Shown here: piece by piece, positions 1-4,787 of the stretch
How positions within the stretch are numbered: position 1 is the first letter of the stretch
Layout: every line of letters starts with the position of its first letter
DNA from: Paenibacillus sp.
Lineage (GTDB): Bacteria > Bacillota > Bacilli > Paenibacillales > NBRC-103111
Assembly: GCA_029239545.1 (NCBI GenBank)
Contig: JARBUQ010000105.1
Coordinates: 1-10,006, forward strand
Length of the DNA: 10,006 bases
Direction of reading: 5' to 3'
Translations under genes and position numbers: made by a program
Notes under the pieces: model-generated
Database searches by the model: none
What the model was told of the DNA's origin: nothing
Seen by the model: only the letters and a program-made list of their open reading frames with translations

Positions 1-15
1 CATTGACGGAGTAAG

Positions 16-78
16 TGAAATCAAAGAGCAGGAGCTTAAGGTTGAACTTCAACCTTAAGCTCCTGCTCTTTGATTTCA
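16..78. terminator. Perfect 31-bp inverted repeat, probable bidirectional terminator
   Basis: Bases 16-46 are the exact reverse complement of 48-78, with a single base (47) at the centre; I checked every pair. The stem begins 7 nt after the stop codon of the Asp23/Gls24 gene on the minus strand, so it probably ends that transcript and perhaps a convergent plus-strand gene outside the window. The stem ends in CTCTTTGATTTC-type sequence rather than a clean T-run, so termination is inferred from position and stability. It could also be an RNA-processing or mRNA-stabilising hairpin. Confidence 0.6.
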
Positions 79-84
79 ACAACA

Positions 85-465
85 TTATTTAATTCTCTGC
101 ATGCCTTCTTCTGCTTCTTCTTCTCTGAAGGCCACACCTTCAACCTTCACATTTACTTCGACAACATTCAATCCAGTCATATTCTCAACTGTTTCTTTAA
201 CATTTTCCTGTAAATTTCGGCATACATCCTGTATTTTGGAGCCATAATGAAGGATAACACGCAGATCAATGGCTGCTTCCACTTGACCTACCTCTACGGA
301 AACGCCTTTCTGGACGTTCTTTCCACTTAATCTCTTGGCGAGTCCTTCTGAAATCCCGCCCGACATGGCGGCAATACCTGGAGTTTCCAATGCGGCAAGT
401 CCGGCTATTGTAGCGACAACATCATCGGAAATGCGAATTATTCCGGAACCTATTTCTGCGGACAT
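85..465 (-). CDS. Asp23/Gls24 family envelope stress response protein
   Basis: This encodes a 126-residue Asp23/Gls24 family protein. Nearly the whole chain is the family domain, from the N-terminal IRISDDVVATIAGLAALE stretch through VSVEVGQVEAAIDLRVILHYG to LNVVEVNVKVEGVAF near the C-terminus, followed by an acidic tail. There is no signal peptide or membrane segment, so it is cytoplasmic or membrane-associated through partners. Family members in Firmicutes (for example B. subtilis YqhY and YloU, S. aureus Asp23) are linked to envelope stress or lipid metabolism; which paralogue this is cannot be decided. I chose ATG at 465 because AAGGAG lies 8 nt upstream. An in-frame GTG at 483 would put that site inside the coding sequence. 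The gene is alone, divergent from the exchanger gene, and has a promoter candidate at 495-523. Confidence 0.9.
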   Translation of the reverse strand: MSAEIGSGIIRISDDVVATIAGLAALETPGIAAMSGGISEGLAKRLSGKNVQKGVSVEVGQVEAAIDLRVILHYGSKIQDVCRNLQENVKETVENMTGLNVVEVNVKVEGVAFREEEAEEGMQRIK

Positions 466-494
466 CCTGCTCACTCCTTCCACAATATAACTTC

Positions 495-523
495 ATTGTA
501 ATTTGTCTGGACAAGGAAAGCAA
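495..523 (-). promoter_or_regulatory. Candidate sigma-A promoter of the Asp23/Gls24 gene
   Basis: On the minus strand, TTGCTT (523-518) and TACAAT (500-495) are separated by 17 nt and lie about 30 nt upstream of the start codon. The -10 box is one base from consensus. An inverted repeat at 523-547 abuts the -35 box. Motif-based call only. Confidence 0.5.
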
Positions 524-547
524 CATCCCGAGGAGAAGGCGGGATGT
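523..547. promoter_or_regulatory. Operator-like inverted repeat ACATCCCG-N9-CGGGATGT
   Basis: Two perfect 8-base arms (523-530 and 540-547) are separated by 9 bases in the divergent Asp23/Gls24-exchanger intergenic region. The repeat touches the -35 box of the minus-strand promoter and lies upstream of the exchanger's candidate promoter. The arm and spacer geometry resembles repressor operators such as CIRCE, but the bases are not the CIRCE consensus. No T-run follows on either strand, so it does not look like a terminator. The binding factor is unknown. Confidence 0.4.
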
Positions 548-558
548 GCAAACACTTC

Positions 559-587
559 TTTTCAATTCAGTTTATTTCCAGTATATT
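559..587 (+). promoter_or_regulatory. Weak promoter candidate for the Ca2+/H+ exchanger gene
   Basis: TTTTCA (559-564) and TATATT (582-587) are 17 nt apart, 55 nt upstream of the exchanger start. The -35 match is poor (4 of 6). No better plus-strand candidate was seen between 548 and 642. Confidence 0.3.
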
Positions 588-642
588 AGAGTAAACTCAG
601 TCTCAATAAGGTAACATTTTACATATAAGGAGCGCGTCCCAG

Positions 643-1692
643 ATGAAACAAAAATTGTTCTTCACTATTCTTTTTGCCAGCTTTGGCTTCAGCGGTATTG
701 CTCACTACACAGGAATGTCCGCCATGCTGCAGCTGGCAGCATGCTGTATTGCGATTATATTCGCAGCTGGATTTCTGGGGAAAGCAACGGAAGGTGTTGC
801 TCATTATGCGGGTGAGCGAATTGGCGGGTTTCTCAATGCCACCTTCGGCAACGCAGCCGAGCTGATCATTGCCATCTTCCTTGTAAGGGATGGGTTGTTC
901 GATATGGTGAAAGCCAGTATTACCGGCTCCATCATGGGGAACCTGCTGCTGGTTCTGGGTCTTAGCGTCTTAGTCGGCGGCTTGAAATTTAGAACTCAGC
1001 ATTTCAACGTCATGATGGCCGGGCATAACGCTTCCCTTATGCTGCTGGCAGTAATTGCTCTATTCATCCCTGCCATATTTGCCAGGAGCTTAACGACCAA
1101 AGAGACCGATACTTTCAGCATTATTGTGGCCTGCATACTCATCGTCGCTTATATTCTTTGGCTGATCTTCTCCATGGTGACCCATAAGAACGAGCTGTCT
1201 AATCCAGCCGAGCAGCCGGATCATCATGATATTGCCTGGTCCAGAAACAAATCCATCCTGTACCTCATAATTGCGACCGTCATGGTAGGCTTCACAAGCG
1301 AGTGGCTGGTTGGGACTTTGGACGAATTCACACACCGCTTCGGGTTGTCTGAGCTCTTCGTAGGGGCGTTCCTGATCGCCATTGTGGGGAATGCTGCCGA
1401 GCATAGCGCAGCAGTCTTCCTGGCTCTCAAGAACAAGATAGGTGCTGCTGTAGAAATTGCTGTAGGCAGCAGCCTCCAAATTGCCCTGTTCGTAGCCCCC
1501 GTGTTGGTCATTGTGAGCTATTTCATGGGGAACACTATGAATATTGTATTCACCACCTATGAGCTGGCTGGAATAGGCGTTTCTGCGTTTATTGCCAAAT
1601 CCATCTCCAAGGATGGCTCAACCAACTGGTTTGAAGGAGCACTGCTGCTGGTCGTGTACATTATTCTGGGTATTGCCTTCTTCCTTGTTTAG
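643..1692 (+). CDS. cax: Calcium/proton (cation/H+) exchanger, CAX family
   Basis: This encodes a 349-residue membrane antiporter of the CaCA superfamily, close in length to B. subtilis ChaA/YfkE (about 350 residues). Both diagnostic alpha-repeats are present: GNAAELIIAI at 69-78 and GNAAEHSAAV at 249-258. Their glutamates (Glu73 and Glu253) are the expected cation-binding acids. About ten or eleven hydrophobic segments are visible, with a polar, His/Asp-containing loop around 181-203 dividing the two inverted halves. By family knowledge it exports cytosolic Ca2+ in exchange for protons across the cytoplasmic membrane. The start is supported by AAGGAG at 627-632, 10 nt upstream. The gene is monocistronic: divergent from the Asp23/Gls24 gene and closed by the terminator at 1712-1749. 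No long N-terminal extension of the plant-CAX type is present. Confidence 0.93.
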   Translation: MKQKLFFTILFASFGFSGIAHYTGMSAMLQLAACCIAIIFAAGFLGKATEGVAHYAGERIGGFLNATFGNAAELIIAIFLVRDGLFDMVKASITGSIMGNLLLVLGLSVLVGGLKFRTQHFNVMMAGHNASLMLLAVIALFIPAIFARSLTTKETDTFSIIVACILIVAYILWLIFSMVTHKNELSNPAEQPDHHDIAWSRNKSILYLIIATVMVGFTSEWLVGTLDEFTHRFGLSELFVGAFLIAIVGNAAEHSAAVFLALKNKIGAAVEIAVGSSLQIALFVAPVLVIVSYFMGNTMNIVFTTYELAGIGVSAFIAKSISKDGSTNWFEGALLLVVYIILGIAFFLV

Positions 1693-1711
1693 AGTATAAA
1701 TGTCACAAGAT

Positions 1712-1749
1712 CAAAAAAGAGTAGCCTCTATAGAGGCTACTCTTTTTTG
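1712..1749. terminator. Bidirectional rho-independent terminator between cax and ylaN
   Basis: A 38-base palindrome (AAAAAAGAGTAGCCTC, TATA centre, then the exact complement) gives a 16-17 bp stem flanked by an A-run on one side and a T-run on the other, so it works as a terminator in both directions. It starts 20 nt after the exchanger stop codon. In the other direction it includes the ylaN stop codon (1739-1737) and its last codons. Confidence 0.92.
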
Positions 1750-2030
1750 GATAGGGCCAACGCTTCGTAGAGATGAGCCAGCTTACGCTCCAGCTCACTA
1801 AGAATATTTCTTCCGGTTGCTTCTACCAAAAGACCTGCTCTAACCGCGAAGTCGATCTCGCGTGACAGCCCATACATTTGTGTATCCAGCACCTCTTCAT
1901 AGAGAGGACATCTACGATTCGTTAAAGATTCCATCTGGATCTGAATCAGCTTCTCAATTTGATCCGCATCTTCTTGGAGCAGGTTAATTGCTTTCTGATT
2001 CAAACTTAACAACATTTCCGATGACGACAT
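1737..2030 (-). CDS. ylaN: YlaN family protein (Fur-linked iron homeostasis)
   Basis: This encodes a 97-residue, soluble, mostly helical protein. The family signature CPLYEEVLDTQMYG (41-54), followed by LSREIDFAVR, matches what I recall of B. subtilis YlaN (DUF1507), which is of similar length. Recent work on B. subtilis and S. aureus YlaN describes an Fe(II)-binding protein that relieves Fur repression and is needed under iron limitation; this is family knowledge, not visible here. I chose ATG at 2030: GGGGGAG lies 5 nt upstream, better spaced than for the in-frame TTG at 2033. It appears monocistronic, with a promoter candidate at 2076-2104. Its last four residues (SKKE) and stop codon fall inside the terminator stem at 1712-1749. 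No obvious Fur box was seen upstream. Confidence 0.93.
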   Translation of the reverse strand: MSSSEMLLSLNQKAINLLQEDADQIEKLIQIQMESLTNRRCPLYEEVLDTQMYGLSREIDFAVRAGLLVEATGRNILSELERKLAHLYEALALSKKE

Positions 2031-2075
2031 CAAATCTCCCCCTTTACCGGAAGCTTATCCTAACCTTATATGCTT

Positions 2076-2104
2076 ATGATAGTCGAAAATGCCGTATTAC
2101 ACAA
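2076..2104 (-). promoter_or_regulatory. Candidate promoter of ylaN
   Basis: On the minus strand, TTGTGT (2104-2099) and TATCAT (2081-2076) are 17 nt apart, about 46 nt upstream of the ylaN start. This is a moderate sigma-A match. The rest of 2105-2196 shows no gene or clear element. Confidence 0.4.
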
Positions 2105-2196
2105 GAGAAGATGACTCTACTCTGGCGGGTAATCCATGTGTAATTCGATTGTAAATGCTTCCATACGGCTAAATGATCGAAAGCAGAGGCATAACA

Positions 2197-2225
2197 CAAA
2201 GAAAGACACTCTCTGAAATCAGAGA
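2197..2225 (-). terminator. Probable terminator of the HPr-like gene
   Basis: On the minus strand, TCTCTGA and TCAGAGA (2225-2219 and 2216-2210) form a perfect 7-bp stem with a 2-base centre, followed by GTGTCTTTCTTTG. It lies about 45 nt downstream of the HPr-like stop codon. The T-rich tail is interrupted, so the strength is uncertain. Confidence 0.5.
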
Positions 2226-2269
2226 AATGCCTTCCTGATTGCCTTGATCCGGACAAGGAGGATTAGCTC

Positions 2270-2518
2270 TTATTCGGAAGCAACTTCAATTGCCAGATTG
2301 TGCTTCGCAAAAACATCCAGAATGGCTTTCTTGGCATCATCAGCATCCGGTCCATGGACATGCAGCTGGTACGTTCCTGTATCCAGCAAAGTGGTGAACA
2401 GGCCAAGAATACTCTTTACATCAATGAATTTGTTCTCAAGCTGGAGCACGATGGAAGAACGAAATTTGTTAGCCGTTTGGGAAATTTCGACGATCGCACT
2501 GTTGTTCGCTGTAGACAT
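2270..2518 (-). CDS. HPr-like protein lacking the active-site histidine
   Basis: This encodes an 82-residue protein aligning well with HPr/Crh from about HPr residue 19 onward: QTANKF matches QTASKY, and VKSILGL matches LKSIMGV, the regulatory Ser46 block, placing the serine at residue 36. The chain begins at the equivalent of HPr residue 11. It therefore lacks the first beta-strand and has Asn5 where His15 should be and Ser7 for Arg17, with no GIHARPA motif. It cannot carry PTS phosphate in the usual way; a regulatory role through the serine surface, as in Crh, is inference. ATG at 2518 is chosen because GGAGGG lies 7 nt upstream. The frame stays open to 2602, but that extension shows no HPr similarity. 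A promoter candidate lies at 2574-2602. The gene follows ampS on the same strand at a 101-nt gap. Confidence 0.82.
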   Translation of the reverse strand: MSTANNSAIVEISQTANKFRSSIVLQLENKFIDVKSILGLFTTLLDTGTYQLHVHGPDADDAKKAILDVFAKHNLAIEVASE

Positions 2519-2569
2519 GGCTGATCCCTCCATGGAAGTGGATAACTTCCCACCTCGTATTGTAGTTTC

Positions 2570-2621
2570 TTCTATGATAACTTGGAAGCACGTTCCATGC
2601 AATCATAGAATTTGTTTTTTT
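2570..2621. promoter_or_regulatory. Nested dyad overlapping the HPr-like gene promoter
   Basis: The outer arms TTCTATGAT (2570-2578) and ATCATAGAA (2602-2610) enclose the inner arms TGGAA (2583-2587) and TTCCA (2593-2597). On the minus strand a promoter candidate, TTGCAT (2602-2597), 17 nt, TATCAT (2579-2574), lies exactly within it, suggesting an operator. On the plus strand a T-rich tract (2611-2621) follows the hairpin, so it could also stop antisense transcription. Neither function is proven. Confidence 0.45.
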
Positions 2622-3735
2622 ATTTCAAATGTTCCGGATTGAGCCCTTCAAGCTCCGGGATTACAAATAAGCCGTCCTTGCGTATAAGCACATCATCAAA
2701 ATACACTTCTCCGCCCCCGTATTCCGGACGCTGAATCAGAACAATATCCCAATGGATAGCCGATCGATTGCCGTTGTCGCAGTCCTCATAGGCTTGACCT
2801 GGTGTGAAGTGCAGACTGCCTGCGATCTTCTCATCAAAGAGAGTATCTTTCATCGGCTTCAGAATATGAGGGTTAAATCCGAGACTGAATTCCCCAATAT
2901 ACCTTGCTCCTTCGTCCGTATCCAGCACTTCGTTCAATCTCTCTGAATCGTTGCATGTAGCTTCAACTATTTTACCGTTCTCAAAACGGAATTTAATATT
3001 CTCAAAGGTGAAACCAGCGTGCACACTCGGTGTATTATAGGAAAGCACACCGTTCACGGAATCGCGGACTGGCGCTGTAAATACTTCACCATCCGGAATA
3101 TTCCTCTCGCCTGCACATTTGCGGCCCGGAAGGCCTGCTATGGAAAAGGTCAAATCCGTGCCAGGACTGACAATCCGAACCCGATCCGTGCGAGCCATTA
3201 AATCAGCTAAAGGATTCATAGCCAAATCCATCTTCGCATAGTCAAGGTTACATACGTTGAAATAAAAATCTTCAAAGGCTTCCGTACTCATATTCGCGAG
3301 CTGAGCCATCGATGGACTCGGATAACGCAGCACAACCCATTTGGTTTTTTTTACTCGCTGCTCCAAATGTACAGGTTTATAATAAATTCTTTGATAAAGC
3401 TCATTTTTGGCTCCCGGCACATCGGACATTTCATTCACATTGTCACCGGAACGGACTGCTATGTAACCGTCCATCTGCGACATTCTGTTCAGATCAAGCT
3501 CTTTCCATAGCTCCAGCTGCTCTGGAGTAATGGAGGTAAGCATCGAACGAAGGATAGACTTGTCGCTTAACTCCACGAAAGGATAACCGCCTACAGCGTG
3601 AACCTCTTCAATTAAGCATTTGGTCAGCTCGCGCTCCGAACCGATCATCTCAATTAATATTTTCTCGCCTGGCTGTACTTTAACGGAATAGTTCACTAAA
3701 TTATGAGCCAAGGTTTGCAGACGCGGGTCTCTCAT
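2620..3735 (-). CDS. ampS: M29 family aminopeptidase (AmpS/AmpT/thermophilic type)
   Basis: This encodes a 371-residue cytoplasmic metallo-aminopeptidase of peptidase family M29, which removes N-terminal residues from peptides using two metal ions. All expected metal and catalytic positions are visible, by comparison with Thermus AmpT: Glu217 in GEVFTAP, Glu282 in GEFSLGFN, His309 and Tyr316 in LHFTPGQAYEDC, and His328 and Asp330 in IHWDIV. The length is slightly short of the 400-410 residues usual for the family, but no conserved block appears to be missing. I chose ATG at 3735 (protein starts MRDPRLQ) because AAGGAG at 3750-3745 is 9 nt upstream. The ATG at 3744 directly abuts that site. 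A promoter candidate flanked by an inverted repeat lies at 3756-3810. No terminator is evident after it, so read-through into the HPr-like gene is possible. Confidence 0.93.
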   Translation of the reverse strand: MRDPRLQTLAHNLVNYSVKVQPGEKILIEMIGSERELTKCLIEEVHAVGGYPFVELSDKSILRSMLTSITPEQLELWKELDLNRMSQMDGYIAVRSGDNVNEMSDVPGAKNELYQRIYYKPVHLEQRVKKTKWVVLRYPSPSMAQLANMSTEAFEDFYFNVCNLDYAKMDLAMNPLADLMARTDRVRIVSPGTDLTFSIAGLPGRKCAGERNIPDGEVFTAPVRDSVNGVLSYNTPSVHAGFTFENIKFRFENGKIVEATCNDSERLNEVLDTDEGARYIGEFSLGFNPHILKPMKDTLFDEKIAGSLHFTPGQAYEDCDNGNRSAIHWDIVLIQRPEYGGGEVYFDDVLIRKDGLFVIPELEGLNPEHLK

Positions 3736-3755
3736 CACATACATCTCCTTATTTG

Positions 3756-3810
3756 GGGAATGGATCCTACTTATTTTAACATGGATTTGACAGCTGTAAA
3801 CTCCATTCCC
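3756..3810 (-). promoter_or_regulatory. ampS promoter candidate bracketed by an inverted repeat
   Basis: On the minus strand, TTTACA (3800-3795) and TAAAAT (3778-3773) are 16 nt apart, about 40 nt upstream of the ampS start. Perfect 9-base arms, GGGAATGGA (3756-3764) and TCCATTCCC (3802-3810), bracket this promoter. One arm falls just before the -35 box and the other just after the expected transcription start. The arms could bind a looping repressor or be coincidental. Confidence 0.4.
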
Positions 3811-3842
3811 GGTTAATACGAATCAGGCTGGACCATTTTCGT

Positions 3843-4730
3843 CTATTCTCCGAACGTATAGGAGACCTCGGTTGTTTCTTCCTTGCTCGTGCCGTCCACG
3901 TTATAATGGATAACGGTTTGAACCTGCATCGTCTTAGGAAGATTCGATTGCCTGTCTACACCAATTGTATAAGTCGCGTCCGCACTAAGGCTGCTGCGCA
4001 TTTCTTCAATTCTTGCTCGGGCCGCAGCAAGGCTAGTCTCTACCTCCCCACGCATGGCGGCCGTTTGTTGATCTGACAGCTTCCAAGTTTGCTGCAGCTC
4101 TTGTAATTTGCGTGCTGGCTCCAGCAGCTTGACCTGTTCATCAAGCTCGGTGCGCAGCACCTCGGATATTTCGCTCGGTTCAGGAACAACTGAAAGCAGA
4201 GTCATTCCTGGTGTTTCCGCATTTCTGGTCGCAGTAATCTGTTTGTGCATCCTGTTCAATCGCTCCAGATGAGCCACTGGATTCCAACGAACCAACTGCT
4301 CCGTACTCTGCCCTGGAGCGGGGTTTTCAGTTACGATCCACTCATCCTCCGAACGATTGAGCTGCACGGTCACATCAGCTGCATTCCCTTGTTCGCTCCT
4401 ACGATTGACCCCAGGAGAGTTCTTCGCATTCAGGGGCACTGCTTCCCGCTCTCCTCCTGTAACAACCTGCATCATTAGCTGGTTATGGCCTGTGATCGTT
4501 CCTTTGAAATCCAGCCCTTGCTGAGGCGGCATTCCGTTCAAAGCGTATTGAGTGCTTCCGGCAAAGGTGAAGTTGTCTTTTCCCGATAGAGCAGCTACAG
4601 CATGATCGAACAGTTTGTCGGGATCTGTGCTTTGCAAACCACAGCCCGAACATAGTACCAGCGTAGAACCGATGCACAAAGACAACCACAGCCTCAGACT
4701 TGGTTGTCTCTTTAGTTTGAACGCTTGCAT
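3843..4730 (-). CDS. Lipoprotein of unknown function
   Basis: This encodes a 295-residue predicted lipoprotein. Positively charged residues 5-13 precede a hydrophobic stretch (14-28) and a slightly degenerate lipobox (LCSGC), with Cys30 as the lipidated residue. The mature part would be anchored outside the membrane. Residues 36-95 (beginning DPDKLFDHAVAALS) and the C-terminal 250-294 (YTIGVDRQSNLPKTM, then alternating beta-type sequence ending YTFGE) suggest a split beta-sheet fold of the LolA/LppX-like sort. Residues 185-248 form a charged, probably helical or coiled-coil insert. I do not recognise the family. The start is supported by GAGGGGGAA at 4745-4737, 6 nt upstream. It lies 57 nt after the diguanylate cyclase gene on the same strand with no terminator between, so co-transcription is likely. 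Confidence 0.85.
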   Translation of the reverse strand: MQAFKLKRQPSLRLWLSLCIGSTLVLCSGCGLQSTDPDKLFDHAVAALSGKDNFTFAGSTQYALNGMPPQQGLDFKGTITGHNQLMMQVVTGGEREAVPLNAKNSPGVNRRSEQGNAADVTVQLNRSEDEWIVTENPAPGQSTEQLVRWNPVAHLERLNRMHKQITATRNAETPGMTLLSVVPEPSEISEVLRTELDEQVKLLEPARKLQELQQTWKLSDQQTAAMRGEVETSLAAARARIEEMRSSLSADATYTIGVDRQSNLPKTMQVQTVIHYNVDGTSKEETTEVSYTFGE

Positions 4731-4738
4731 GGTAAATT

Positions 4739-4780
4739 CCCCCTCGTTAAAATCGCTTAGCGTTAGCGTTTCCTAAGGGG
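4739..4780 (-). promoter_or_regulatory. Possible hairpin sequestering the lipoprotein gene's ribosome binding site
   Basis: In the cyclase-lipoprotein gap, minus-strand CCCCTT (4780-4775) can pair with GAGGGG (4745-4740), which is the Shine-Dalgarno core of the lipoprotein gene. The loop holds a small CGCTAA direct repeat. With only six pairs, one of them G-U, this is weak evidence for translational control. Confidence 0.25.
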
Positions 4781-4787
4781 ATTCAGC

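Noticed and set aside
463..483. Upstream GTG start for the Asp23/Gls24 gene
   Set aside because: It would place the AAGGAG site inside the coding sequence; ATG at 465 has correct spacing to it.
523..547. CIRCE heat-shock operator
   Set aside because: Arm and spacer lengths are similar, but the bases do not match TTAGCACTC-N9-GAGTGCTAA.
1090..1511. Minus-strand open frames of 129 and 95 codons inside the exchanger gene
   Set aside because: Overlapping shadows of a well-supported membrane transporter, with no start signals or domains of their own.
2105..2196. Possible small gene or RNA between the HPr-like gene and ylaN
   Set aside because: Only a weak 6-bp dyad (TTCGAT/ATCGAA) with a long loop was found; no start with a ribosome binding site.
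2519..2602. N-terminal extension of the HPr-like protein to 2602
   Set aside because: The extension has no HPr similarity, crosses the promoter candidate, and the internal ATG at 2518 has an ideal GGAGGG site.
2244..2642. Plus-strand open frame of 132 codons opposite the HPr-like gene
   Set aside because: No ribosome binding site and no recognisable protein features; it is the antisense shadow of a gene with a clear homologue and a good start.
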